The notes below the pieces were generated by a model. That model did no database searches, was not told the origin of the DNA, and worked only from the letters and a program-made list of their open reading frames with translations. DNA of 64,000 bases, taken from NCBI GenBank assembly GCA_030549775.1, contig CM060181.1, forward strand, positions 48,676,218 to 48,740,217, written 5' to 3'. Source of the stretch: Tamarix chinensis (taxonomy: Eukaryota > Streptophyta > Magnoliopsida > Caryophyllales > Tamaricaceae). Made by a program: the position numbers and the translations under genes. Positions 22,685 through 33,738 of the stretch are shown one piece after another; the first letter of the stretch is position 1, and each line of letters begins with the position of its first letter.

Positions 22685-22752
22685 TTAGCCTTAGCACTTG
22701 GTACTAAGTGTGGCGGAGAGAACCGGTTTGGTACTAAGTGTGGCAGAGATAA
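22685..22752 (-). promoter_or_regulatory. GL 5' dyad block, partly duplicated (GL-A)
   Basis: Plus strand: GCCTTAGCACTTGGTACTAA, then GTGTGGCGGAG, followed by a second GGTACTAAGTGTGGCAGAG. Here the two half-blocks are contiguous and one half is repeated, unlike in GL-B to GL-E, where about 30 bp separate them. Confidence 0.55.
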
Positions 22753-22822
22753 CATGTTTTTAAATTTTAAATTCTTCTTCTTTAAAAAATATATATAGTG
22801 AATTTTGGGGTGTTACAATTCA

Positions 22823-24927
22823 TGCACACCCATTATGCATGAAAAGGAAATGAATGATGCTTTCCTTTCTTACATCGGGTCCAAATTAGTTGGGGAAATG
22901 ATATTAATGCTTATTTGGCTCCCCTTATTGAGGATTTGAATTACATTTGGGATCATGGAGTTGAATTAGTTGATACACAAAGCTAAGATCCTTTTAACTT
23001 GAAAGCAATGTTATTTTGTACCATAAATAATTTTCTAACTTATGGTAATATTTTTTTATTATGGTGTGCATAAACATTATCCATGCCCTATTTGTGAAGA
23101 TAACACAAACTATCTTCAACTACTGAAGAGTACAAAGACTACTTATCTTGGACGTCATAGATTTTTACCTATGAATTATCATTATTGTAGATAAAAGAAG
23201 GCTTATTGAAGAAGCAAGAATAAATTATATTTTCATGGGATCATAGGATAACAAATACTTGAAAAAGTGAGAGACTTGAATGATCTAATTGAAAAAAAAA
23301 GTCCCTTGAAGTGGGTATAAAAAGAGGCCAATCTTTTTTTTTTTACCTTTCATATTATAAGGAATTATACCTACAACATTATCCTAATGCGACGCATGTT
23401 GAGAATAATATATATAATTATCTCATTGATATACTTCTAAATGTGCAAAGAAAAAGGAAAAAGGATGGCATCAATACTCGGTTGGACTTCGTCAATATGG
23501 GTATAAGAAAGACTTACATTTGAACAAGGTGGGAAATAGGAATTTTTTACCTCCTATATGTTATAATATTTCCAAAAAAGAGAAGATATATTTATATGAG
23601 TGTTTTCACAAATTGAAGGTTTCCCAACCATATTCATCAAATGTGAAGAATATTTTTTTAATGAAATATTTGAAGTTAGTGGGTATAAAATATCATGATG
23701 AACATATTCTTATTCAAGCCTTATTGTCAATTGTTATACGTTTTATCTTGCTAGATGAAGTTTAAAGTTTCATTAATATATTTTATCTCTTTTTCAAGGA
23801 ATTATATAGTACTATTATTAACCCTACAAGGTTAGATAAATTGTAGAGTGATATTGTCACTATATTATGTCAGGTTGAGATGTATTTTCCTACATCATTC
23901 TTTATAATCATGATTCATTCAATATTTCACTTATTTAGGGAGGTTAGATTATGTGGTCCATTTCATTTTCTTTAGATGCATCCATTTGAAAAGTATATGA
24001 AATTACATATAGGATATGTGAGGAATCCAAACAAACCTAAAGGGTACATTGCTAAGAGTTATCTAGTGAAGAAGGCGATAGAATTTTGTTGTGATTTCTT
24101 TTCCAATGCTAATACATTATGCATTTTTAAACCATGACATTAAGGTATAGAGGAAAAAGGGAAATGGTGCAAATTATTTTACATCACCATCGTTGGTGAT
24201 GATCAAGTGCTCTTGCAAGCTCACATCTATGTTCTTCACAATATAAATGATGTCCAGCCATATGTGAGTCAATATGTGGATACTTTGAGGGATTCAAATA
24301 CATCTAATAGTGAGAAATGGATATTAGATAGACATAATAACTCCTTTTCTTAGTGGTTTTAATTTTAATAGTTTGAATTTGATATTGATTTGTAATCGTT
24401 GTCACACCAATCTTATAGGAAAGTAATAACCTACAACTCATATACAATCAACTTAAAAGAGAGATATGATAAGAGTAACATGAAAAATAAGGGTGTGATT
24501 GTGGTATTAGAAACATATATTAACTGCCAGTGACAAAAAACCCTATTTATACATCAATGGTGTATAATAGGGTGATAATAAACATATAGATTTTAGATGA
24601 CATTGCTCTTAAAGTTCATTTATTTAGGTGCCAATGGTTTGTTAAAATGGAATTTGTGCTAAGGAAGTTAGATTTACAATGGAATATATTTCTAGGTTTG
24701 GTCATAAGTAGAATATGTTTACATTATCTTCACAAGTAAAACATATATTCCGTGTTACTAATCTAACTGGAAAACGGTGGTCCATGGTCTTATATGAAAA
24801 AAAATGGAAATATGACATACAAGGGGATAATATTTTGACCTTACCTTTCTCATCTATTCATGATGAAATTACTAATAACCTCTATTTACTAGATGATTTT
24901 GAAGAAAGGTTTTGTGTACTGGAATAA
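22823..24927 (+). pseudogene. CACTA TNP2 transposase, C-terminal two-thirds (Transposase_21, DUF4218, DUF4216)
   Basis: Continues the transposase after GL-A: LCMKRK, YLAPLIEDLNYIWDHGVEL, KHYPCPICEDNT-like wording, YLGHHRFLP-like wording, then (23311-23523) HVENNIYNYLIDILLNVQ and KDGINTRLDFVNMGIRK, then (23520-23765) FLPPICYNISKKEK, YSSNVKN and LKLVGIKYHD (DUF4218 side), then REVRLCGPFHF, and finally a DUF4216-type stretch (SQVKHIFRVTNLTGKRWSMV) ending at the 24927 stop. The family motif DVMH is here NATH: the Asp codon has become AAT (23386-23388), so a presumed catalytic residue is lost, besides several frameshifts. Gypsy-2 follows 320 bp later. Confidence 0.85.
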
Positions 24928-25246
24928 GAGTTTATGCATAAATGAGGCAAGCATGGTAGATTAAAGCACCATAAATGAGAGGTTTAATTATTTAATATGT
25001 TTTGTTTTTATATTTATCTTATTAAATTATATACTTTAATTACTTCATATGTTTTGTTTTTATATTTTTACTCCATATGTTTTACTTTTATATTTTATAC
25101 TATATTACATACTTTAATTACTTCCTAATATACTATTTTTTTTATGTATATATCCTCACAAATATGATACACATGCTAAGGAAGGAAACACCCAAAATAA
25201 AGAAAGGATTATGTTGATGCGTATTTCTAGGAATACAGAAAGGGGT
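24928..25246. other. CACTA spacer before Gypsy-2
   Basis: Downstream of the TNP2 stop. Carries three short direct copies of ATGTTTTGTTTTTATATTT within 25000-25100. No gene seen. Confidence 0.45.
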
Positions 25247-26053
25247 TGGTGGGAATATTCTTAGGGTGAATGAAGATTCGAAGGTTAGAAGGAATTGTAG
25301 GTTCATTGATTTGAGATTGAAAGAGAAGAATGATAATCTTTAAGAAAGATTCGATCAATAATTAAATAATTCTATGAATCCTATAATAATATTAAATAAA
25401 AAGATAGCTCTCAATGTTTCTCCAAGAACACATTCAAAGTACTTTAGCTAAGATCATTCTAAGTAGTCTTAAGTAGAAAATTTCACTCAAAGAGAGAAAA
25501 ATAATCAAGTAGTATAATTATTATTAGATTTAATAATATTTGACTCTTATGTTACAATGTGCCTAGATTTTCCTTATATAGGTAGTTATAAGTTTGCTAA
25601 GTATCACATTAAGGTAGCCAAATTAATGCACATGTGGATAACTAGCTCACTAACCTCTAAAAACAACATATTACTAACCTATATAATATATGAATCGAAA
25701 AAAAATTATTATAAACAAGAATAACTAATTATTACATGGAAACTACTAAAAAAATATCTAATTTACATAACAATAACTAGGTTTTCTTTGACTTTAGAGT
25801 TTGACATCCATGTATAATAGCTCCTTTGACTTGTAATAACTTGTAACATAAGAAAGCTTAAATGTGTTGACATCTTGAAGTGTATAAATCTTCTCCTTAC
25901 AAATATGTTACATACCTACAAATTTTACTCAAAATAAAGTTGTTATGGTTAATTAAAGTTTTATTATCATCAAAGAAATGCATTGCAAAATGCTTCATTA
26001 CTAAGAATGCCAAATCCTCATTATCAGGAGAATCCATAGATGCTTCTACATCA
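25247..26053 (-). repeat. Gypsy-2 3' LTR
   Basis: Homologous to 31136-31406 plus 33201-33738. A conserved CTTATATA (25573-25580; TATATAAG on the minus strand) matches 33256-33263 and is the likely TATA box. Next to it on the internal side is TTCTTCCCAAC, a polypurine tract (GTTGGGAAGAA) on the minus strand. Confidence 0.85.
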
Positions 26054-27340
26054 TTCTTCCCAACATAAGAAGAATTTGTCATCAAATTGACATCACTTTA
26101 ATAAGGAGACAAATCACCAATATTAAATGTCCTTGAAACACCACAATAAGATTATGGAATTTCTAGTTTATAAACATTTTCTCCAAATTTTCTAAGGATT
26201 TTAAATAGTCCATCTACTCTTGGCATTAGTTTATATTTTCTTAGATTAGGAAATCTTTATTTTCACAAATTTAACTAAACTAAATCACCGGAAGAAAATA
26301 CCTATAGAGTGTAATTTTTATTAGCTTTCTTTTGATACCTTTGATTATCTCATTCAATATATTCCCTTGATTTGTTCATGAATCTTTTGAAAGAATTCAG
26401 TTTGTTCCTTGGCTTTAGAATTTTTTAAACTTACCTTTTTTCAAGGGTGCTATGTCACCTAACATGTATGAATTCACCCCATACATAATATCGAATAGAC
26501 TTGAGCAAGTAGTATTTGAATGACTTCTATTATAAGAAAACTCTATATGTGCTAGTTTAGTATCCTAATCTTTAGTACTTCTACTTACCAATCCTCTTAA
26601 CAAAGTGCTAAGAGTATGATTTGTAATTTTAGTTTGTCCATCAGTTTGTGGATGATGTAAAGTACTAAATAAAAACTTAGCTCCTAAAATTTCCCCTAAT
26701 GTCTTTCAAAAATAGCTAGGAAACTTGACATATCTATCTAAAGCAATAATTTTAGGTATGCCATGTAGTTTCACAAGTTTTTTGAAATATAAATTAGCAA
26801 CATATATAGCATCATTAATTTTATTATATGGAATAAAAATAGCCATTTTATAAAAAACTATCTACCACAACCATAATAGAATAATTACCTCTTTGTATTC
26901 TAGGAAGCCCTAAGATACATTCCCTACTAACTCCTTCCCATGGTTTATTAGGCATAGGTAATTGTGCATATAAACCTTTGTAAAAAACCTTTTACTCTTT
27001 TTACAAGTAACACATCGGTTTACTATAAGTTATACACCTTTAATCATGCATGGCCAATAGAAATTCTCTTATAATATTTCTAATTTCTTTTGAGTATCAA
27101 AAAGTCATACTTTAGCTCCTTTATATACTTCTTTAATAAGCAAACCTCTTATACTTGATCTCGGTACACATAGTTTATTAAGGTTAAAAAAATTCATCTT
27201 GTAATGCATAAATTTCCATAATATCCTTTTTTTTGCATGCTTGATATTCATCACTAAAATATTAATCTTTAGATATAATTCTTTTAACATTTCAAAACCT
27301 AGCAATTTATAGTCTAATATAACAAGCAATGTAGACCTTC
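26054..27340 (-). pseudogene. integrase relic (Gypsy-2)
   Basis: On the minus strand, from the GFEMLKELY connector (27.3 kb) the wording passes through a zinc-finger segment (VNRCVTCKKSK), VVVDSF with a likely first catalytic Asp, LDRYVKFPSYF with the second, and [13 protein letters not shown] where relatives have QTE: the third acidic residue appears as Lys (codon complementary to 26638-26640). Then come SYNRSHSNTT, the basic C-terminus KLMPRVDGLFKIL and FNIGDLSPY next to the LTR. There are many stops and shifts. In an active element it inserts the cDNA. This is the domain Gypsy-1 has lost. Confidence 0.75.
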
Positions 27341-28560
27341 TAGAAAAGCACTAGCTACTATATTTTCTTTCTCATCTAAGTTTTTGGCACAGAACATAAA
27401 GGATTGTAAGAATTTTATCTACTTTGCATGTATAAGAATAATTTTCTTTTAACCATGTAAATATTTTGAATTCTCATGATCAGAATGTAATACAAAGGGT
27501 TTAGGCCTCAAATAATGACTCCATGTCTCTAAACTACGTATGATAGCTAAGAATTCATTGTTATATGTTGAATAATTTAATTTAGCTCCATTTAATATTT
27601 CATTAAAGTATGAAATAGGTAATTTCTCTTGTGAAAGGACTCCTCTTATAATTACCCTTCTAGCATCACAAGTTACCTAAAAAAGGAGGTCAAAATTAGG
27701 AATAGATAACACAAGAGCATTGCATAATTTACCCTTAAGGGTTTTAAAATCTTTAATGGTTTTATTTCACCAATTAAATTATCATTTTTTCATGAGTTAA
27801 GTAATAGGTGAAGCTATAATAGAGAAATCCTTAATAAATCTCTAATAGAAACTAGCTAACCTATGTAAACTTCTTATTTGGTGAATATCCTTAGGAATAG
27901 GTCACTCTTTAATAGCTTATATCTAGTAGGATCACCTTTAATATCCTCATTAGTAATAATATAACCAAGAAAAACTATACTTGGAAGCATAAATTTATAA
28001 TTTTATAATTTTCCATATATTTTAGTTTCCCTTATCTTATCAAATAGTTTCTTTAGATGCACAACATGATCATGTTCATTTTTACTATATACAAGTATGT
28101 CATCTAAATAAATCACGATGAAGATACCTAGGAAAAGATGAATAATTTCATTCATTAGTCTCATGAAAGAACTAGGTGCATTACACAAACCAAAAAGTAT
28201 AATAGTCCATTCATATAAACCATATTTAGTTTTAAAGTCTGTCTTCCACTCATCCCTTTTCCTAATTCTCATTTGATGATAATCATTTCTTAGGTTAATT
28301 TTGGAAAACACACGTGCACCACAAAGTTCATCAAGCATGTCTTAAATTCTAGGTATAGGAAATATAGACTTGATAGTTATGTTATTTATGGCTTTGGAAT
28401 CTATGCATATGCACGAGGTACCATCTTTTTTTGGAACTAGCAAAGCATGTAAACAACAAGGACTCATACTTTCTTTCACAGAAATTTTATCTACTAGTTA
28501 TTGTATTTATCTTGATAACATATATAAGCAAGTTTATTAGGTCAAGGCATTTTAGGAATT
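27341..28560 (-). pseudogene. reverse transcriptase-RNase H relic (Gypsy-2)
   Basis: The longest open piece, 28003-28338, contains SKINLRNDYHQMRI, LYEWTIILFGLCNAPSSFM (usual MPFGL changed to ILFGL) and the intact catalytic YLDDILVYSK (codons 28099-28110). Upstream is VPKKDGT wording at about 28.43 kb. Downstream (27.7-27.4 kb) are RNase H signals: TCDARRV in place of CDASGV, LPISYFNEILNGAKLNYST and [16 protein letters not shown]. The normal ADALSRR end has become ASAFLEG. Not functional. Confidence 0.8.
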
Positions 28561-28810
28561 AAATCTATAAAATTCTCTGTACCTCTAATATGCAGTAGTC
28601 TAGGAGGTAAGTCATTAGGAAATACATCCTTATATTCATCAAGTAATTGAGTAAGGTTCAAATTATTAGAATTTTCCTCTCCCTAATGATATTAGTTTAC
28701 TACTAATGCATAGCAAACACCTTCATCCTTAATGCATATCTTTTTCATGTAAGAATAAACTATACGTAGTCTCAATAAGTTATATATGATTAGATTAAGA
28801 TGGTTTCAAT

Positions 28811-29165
28811 TTATAATTTTGTTTTATCTTTAATAACTATATATTCATTAATCACACGATCATAAATTTCATTTCTATCATACTGACATAGTCTTCCTAG
28901 TAAAATACGACAAGCATCTATAGGAAATACATCATATAATATTTCATCATGATAGTCACTAATATGAAAAGTAATTAGGGTTTGCTTATTTAGTTTTGCA
29001 CCTTTATCATTATTAAGCCATTGTAATGAGTATGGTTTAGAATGATTAGAAGTCACTAAAACTAATTGCTTGACCATCATTTCACTTACAACATTAGTAC
29101 ACGAACTGCTATCTATGATAACTCTACAAATCTTATTACCAATTCTACACTTGTTTTATAAATTT
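28811..29165 (-). pseudogene. protease relic with altered active site (Gypsy-2)
   Basis: Minus strand IIDSSSC at the active site (codons 29102-29113): the canonical DSG is now DSS, so the Gly needed for the fireman's-grip loop is lost. It is followed by HSKPYSLQWLNNDKGAK and ILLGRLCQYDR, closely matching Gypsy-1's LRPYSLQWFNTDKGVR and ILLGRLW and showing they are one family. Confidence 0.75.
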
Positions 29166-29299
29166 TATCCCTTTGTGTAGGTGGATTAATAGATTGGATT
29201 CGTAATGACCTTTGAAACACAAATCAAGGATCACCATCCTCTTTATACGCACTCAATGTATCATCATTATATTCGGTCTCTAGGTCATCATGATCATCA

Positions 29300-30240
29300 T
29301 ATGGTTCCATACTTGCTATTTCATTTAAGGTTAAAACTCTTTGGTTAGGACATTCTCCAGCAAAATTACCATATTCTTTAAATTTAAAACATTGCTTATT
29401 GGAAATCTCATTTATCTTATTTTTACCTTTTTCATCTCGATTAGGGTTGAGTTTCTTATCATTAGATGAAGATACATGTGTCCCATATTTTGAAGTAGAT
29501 GCATTTGAATAGTTTATTATTGAAGTAGAAGTTGAAGCATTTGTTTTAGCTTAAGCCCTTGGGCACTATAAATATAACATAGTAAATCATTAAGAGAATC
29601 ATAGACAAATATTTAAACTTTTTCTCTAATCAAGTTATTAAGGCCACCTAAGTATCTAGCACATTTTTATTCTTTTCTTTCTTGCATGTCACACAACATT
29701 GTAGTTATTGCCTAAGAGTAGTCAATTTAATATACATTTCATGTTCATAATCTTTAGGAACAAACTTATTCCTTAGGTGTTTTTTCAATTTATTCCATAA
29801 CTTAATTTCCTTCTTTTCTTTTCTTTCACGAGTCTTCTTAATATTATCATACCAAACCCTAACAAATTTTTAAAATTTGAGAGTTTCTAATTTACATCTG
29901 TGCTTATGATCATACTCTCTAAATTTAAATATAGCTTATATTTTATGCAACCATTCAAAAAACATTATTCAACATCTAATTCACTATAAAAATTAGGGAG
30001 GTTGAGCTTAATACCTTTGTCTTCAATATGATTGCACCTTTGTTGATAATTTATATGGGCTCGTTGATTGTAGATAAAATCATTAGAGCCATTCTCGTTC
30101 ATCCTTTCTTCATAATCCATTTTTTTGTTGATGTGTCCTCCTTGTGCTTGGACTAATCTTATCTCCATACCCTCTATTTGATCATTGGTGGATTCTATGG
30201 TGTTATGCATATGTTGAAGCATCTCTTAATCAATTGCTCT
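29300..30240 (-). pseudogene. gag relic (Gypsy-2)
   Basis: An N-terminal frame of 85 codons (30222 to 29965) ends in KLNLPNFYSELDVE, the gag wording also seen in Gypsy-1 (FDLPNFEGN). The zinc knuckle at 29350-29391 keeps the first and last Cys but reads CFKFKEYGNFAGEC: the second Cys is Phe and the His is Asn, so it cannot bind zinc as a CCHC knuckle. The region between is full of stops. Confidence 0.7.
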
Positions 30241-31117
30241 CATTTCTAGTCTTTGGATTTGGTTTTGAATGGATGGGAGTAGTTGAAGTTGTGTGTTAGT
30301 AGCATGAACACTTCTTCAAGTTGTTACAGAGTGTCAAACATAACCTTCATAGACACTTCTTCACCCATCACTATTATACTAGCCAAAATCAATCTCGATG
30401 AAGGTGCATTTGGGGCATGAAGTCGGTTCTTAATGGCTTCTTGATAGAGCTTCAAGGATCTTGGAGACCTCTTGGTTGAAAAGATGAAGTAGGAATGGAA
30501 GGGAATTGGTTGATAGGATTTCCACCAATTCTTGATGCATGATGAAGGTTTCTTGATGTAGGAGATGGAAAAATGTTACATAATTAAGAATCAAGAATTA
30601 ATTTGTGGAGAAGTTGAATAGAACCTTAAGAATGGCTCGGGTATTATTCTTATGAGTGAATAAATTCTAAGAATAGAAAAGGAGAAGGAGCATCCAATCA
30701 ATGTTCAAGTAGTATTGGAAGAATTGAAATTTCTTCTTTCTTGAGTCAAGATACTCAAAAAAACCTAAATAAATCTCGAATATGTGTTCAAGAGTTTGAC
30801 TATACTTGGTACAAAGAAGGAATAATAAAATAGGTTGAGTCTTCAAATTAAAAATAGATGAAAGAATGATGAATTTTCCTTTGAATATCTAAAGGATATT
30901 TTGGTGAAAATTGAAAAAAGAGAACACAAGGGATCAAAGTGATTCATCTTTGAAGGTTGAAGATATAAAGAGAACTTTCAAGGTTGAAGATATAGATAGA
31001 ACTTTGAAGATTCACTAGAGGGCCAATTGGCTAAGTTTCATGCACTTGTATGTATGACTTGAAAATAAGGGAGGTTGAAGATTAGGTTGTTTATTCAAAT
31101 GAAGGAAGTAGACAACT
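30241..31117 (-). other. Gypsy-2 untranslated leader
   Basis: Lies between the gag start and the primer site on the minus strand. Rich in TTGAAGATATA-type short repeats near 30950-31010. No coding homology recognised. Confidence 0.5.
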
Positions 31118-31131
31118 TGGCTTTGATACCA
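31118..31131 (-). other. Primer binding site, tRNA-iMet type (Gypsy-2)
   Basis: TGGTATCAAAGCCA on the minus strand, four bases from the LTR edge at 31136. Same one-base variant as in Gypsy-1. Confidence 0.8.
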
Positions 31132-31406
31132 AAAATGGTGCAAACTTTTCTTAGTATGAATGAAGATTCAAAGTTTAGAAGGAATTATAGGATTTGTGGT
31201 TTGAGATTGAAGGAGAAGAATGAGAATCTTCAAGAAAAATTCAATAAAAAATTAAAGAATGCTATGAATCTTCAAACAATATTTAATAAGAAGATACTTT
31301 GAATGTTTTTCTAATAACACATTCAAATTACTTTAGCTATGATTACTCCATGTAGTCTTAGGTTGAAAATTTCACTCAAAGAGAGAAAGATAACCAAGTA
31401 GTATAC

Positions 31407-33195
31407 TGATGAGTTCATATTTTGACACATTTTATACCCTTATAATCTTAGTTTTTGGTAGTTTATTTAACTAATATAGGGGAATAATTATTGTTTTATG
31501 CTTAAGTGGTAAAATTTGCATAAATATTATTATTTGAGCTAAAATGCTAATAATTAAGTAAATTTAGAGTAAAATATGATTTATGAATATTTATTGAATT
31601 TTATTTTGTAGGTTTTATTTTTAAATAAAAGAAAAAAAAAGAATTTGACGTTTGGACCAAGGCCGAAGGCCGAAGGCCCAAACGCCACGATAACCAAACG
31701 CACGGAAAGAAAAGGAGACGAAGGGCTGACGTGGAAAGAAAGGCTCGGCGCATGAAATTATAAAAGGACGCACGGACGTCGAAGAGGAAAGAGGAGCCAG
31801 GAGGACGGTAGAAGGCACAGCCTTCCGAGGCTTTGTGGAACGACAGTAGAGGGAGGCGGCAGAGCCGCAGGCCAAAAAGAAAAGAGCCTTTATAGGCTCG
31901 AGAGAAAGGCAAAGTGCAGAGAGGAGGCTCGGCCGAACAAGCAGGCCTGACGCAGCAGCACGAACTTCGAGGCACACAGGTCGAAGACTCAGGTCACGCG
32001 AACGTCCACCCACATCAGCCTCTGTCAGCGTCGAATAAAGAAGAAAAAGAAAAAGAATTATGTATGGAAATTTAAGGCAAATAAGGAAGAAAATTAGAGG
32101 AAAATTTATACTGGTAGAATTTATTTCAGATAAAAATAATTTTTATCTGAATTAACTCTTGATCTTTAATTCAAAATTAATTCCAGTTATTTATTTCTCT
32201 TTTTTTTAATTTATATTTTAGATAAATATTTCTGTGTAATTAATTCTTTAATTATGAGTGGCTGATTATTTATTGTTAGGGAATAAATTGAAACCCTAGA
32301 TTAGGATTTGAATTATAATTTTATTTTCTTTGTTTCGTGAGATTGTTTCTTGACTCTATGTTAATTGCTATCGTTTATATGTATGATTCTGTCCAGTATA
32401 GTTTATTTGGTGCATGCCTTGTTTTGGTTCCTCATAAGTGACAGTATGTAGGATTATTTGCCTGCGAGGTGGCCATCTAAATATACTAGAATTTATGTGT
32501 ATAAATTACAGCTAGGTTAGATAACAATTCACCTAATCGTTTTGTGATTCTAACCGAAGTGGTAAAACGTTTCGATACGTGTGGGTCAAGGATAGGAAAT
32601 ATAGCTAGACATACGTTTTGTACTAGTCTGGGTACTTAGATTGACAGCCTTCCACTTACACTTAATGTATTAAATCTAGTTAAATATAGGAGCCGCTTGT
32701 TGCTGCTATACTGCTAGTATTTAATAGGGTTAATATAGGCACGTGGTCGTATTAATTAATTAAGGGAAGTAATATAAGGTGTATGGACCTGCGTTTGGTG
32801 TGCAACTTGGTGGATCTCATTCTCACGATTAAAGGATGACTTAGAGATGAATATTATATTTCGACCTAATCTAGTGGTGGATTTTTATTTCCCTAACATA
32901 TTTCTCATATCTGCGGTTTTCCATTATTTTCATTATTTTTATTCTTATTAGTTTGTTTTATTTTATTCCTTTTATTATTTTATTATTTTATTATTTTGAT
33001 AAACCCCCATTAGTACTTTTCTTATTCATTTATTCTGTGTTATTTAGGATTTTTATTTTTATTTTTAGTTTTATTTTCAAGCTAGTTAAACGGAGGTGAG
33101 CCCTCTCAATCCCTCGCTAGAACGATACCCTTATTTACCAGTGCAACAACTGACAACAAGAGGGTTTAAATTACGTGCCGGCTATGGTCACACCA
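31407..33195. mobile_element. H: 1789-bp solo-LTR-like element with perfect TSD
   Basis: Starts TGATGAGTTCATATTTTGAC, ends GGTCACACCA and is flanked by TATAC on both sides (31402-31406, 33196-33200); the other Gypsy-2 LTR shows the uninterrupted site. TG...CA ends and a 5-bp duplication fit a solo LTR. A GC-rich block (31640-32040) with a GGCCGAAGGCC repeat and a TATAAAAGG box (31759-31767) suggests plus-strand transcription. The later part (32.9-33.19 kb) with TAGAACGATACCCTTATTTACC resembles, from memory, 3' ends of plant gypsy LTRs. The 124- and 130-aa frames on the minus strand over the GC-rich block (31601-32013) have no recognisable domain. Confidence 0.8.
31759..31767 (+). promoter_or_regulatory. 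Candidate TATA box of element H
   Basis: TATAAAAGG at the downstream side of the GC-rich block in H; a strong plant-type TATA word about 350 bp into the LTR. Confidence 0.45.
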
Positions 33196-33738
33196 TATAC
33201 TTATTATTAGATTCATTAATATTCGACTCTTATGTTACAATGTACCGAGACATGCCTTATATAGGTAGAGATAAGTTTTCTAAGTAGCACACTAGGGTAT
33301 CCAAGTTAATGCATACATGGCTAACTATCTCACTAACCTCTAATAACAACATATTACTAACTTACATAATACATGAATCTAACAAAAAATCATTACAAAA
33401 AAAATTTAGCTAATTATTACATGAAAATAACTAACAAAAGCCATAATTTACATAATAATGATAATTGGATTTTCTTTGAATTGAAAGTTTGACTTCCATG
33501 TATGATAGCTCCTTTGACATGTAATAATTTGTAATCCAAGAAAGCTTAAATGTGTTGACATCTTGAAGTGTATAAATCTTCTTCTTGTGAATATACTTAC
33601 ATGCAAGAATTACTCAAAATACATTATTTATGGTTATTGAAAGTTATATTATCATCAAAGACACATACTGTAATAGGCCCCATTACTTAGAATTCCAAAT
33701 CCTCAATAGTATGAGAATCTATAGCTACTTATGCATCA

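Larger units (their letters stand above)
17448..22817 (-). mobile_element. GL-A: giant solo-LTR-like element, 5370 bp, perfect TSD
   Basis: On the minus strand it starts TGTAACACCCCAAAATTC (ending at 22817) and ends AATTTTTGGGGCATTTCA (17448). The 5-bp ATTCA is present on both sides (17443-17447 and 22818-22822) and the interrupted TNP2 frame closes when it is removed, so both ends are firm. TG...CA ends with a 5-bp duplication are typical of LTR retrotransposon integration. No second LTR or gag-pol lies inside, so the whole 5.37 kb behaves as one LTR. The ends are also 11-bp imperfect inverted repeats. From memory, TGTAACACCC starts are common in plant Ty3/gypsy chromovirus LTRs; I could not verify this here. 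Confidence 0.85.
25247..33738 (-). mobile_element. Gypsy-2: Ty3/gypsy retrotransposon relic, minus strand
   Basis: The left LTR at 25247-26053 (807 bp) and the right LTR at 31136-33738 (about 0.8 kb plus insert H) are homologous. Both have TGGTG at one edge and CATCA at the other, so on the minus strand they read TGATG...CACCA. The primer site is complementary at 31118-31131. Coding order on the minus strand is gag, protease, RT, RNase H, integrase. The outer flanks GGGGT (25242-25246) and GAGGC (33739-33743) may be a decayed 5-bp duplication. It sits between the two gene blocks of the CACTA element. It is the same family as Gypsy-1 but keeps the integrase region. Confidence 0.9.
31136..33738 (-). 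repeat. Gypsy-2 5' LTR, split by element H
   Basis: The LTR parts are 31136-31406 and 33201-33738. Joined at the TATAC duplication they match the left LTR (25247-26053) throughout. TATA box at 33256-33263 on the minus strand. Confidence 0.85.

Noticed and set aside
17448..22817. GL-A as a terminal-inverted-repeat DNA transposon
   Set aside because: The ends are 11-bp imperfect inverted repeats, but TG...CA termini with a 5-bp duplication fit LTR integration better; short inverted ends are normal for LTRs.
11758..22817. GL-B plus GL-A as a single ~11-kb foldback element
   Set aside because: CACTA transposase sequence lies between them and each has its own ends; GL-A has its own perfect target duplication.
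31601..32013. Frames of 124 and 130 codons on the minus strand
   Set aside because: They lie over the GC-rich block of solo-LTR-like H; two overlapping frames, no domain, Ser/Leu/Phe composition.
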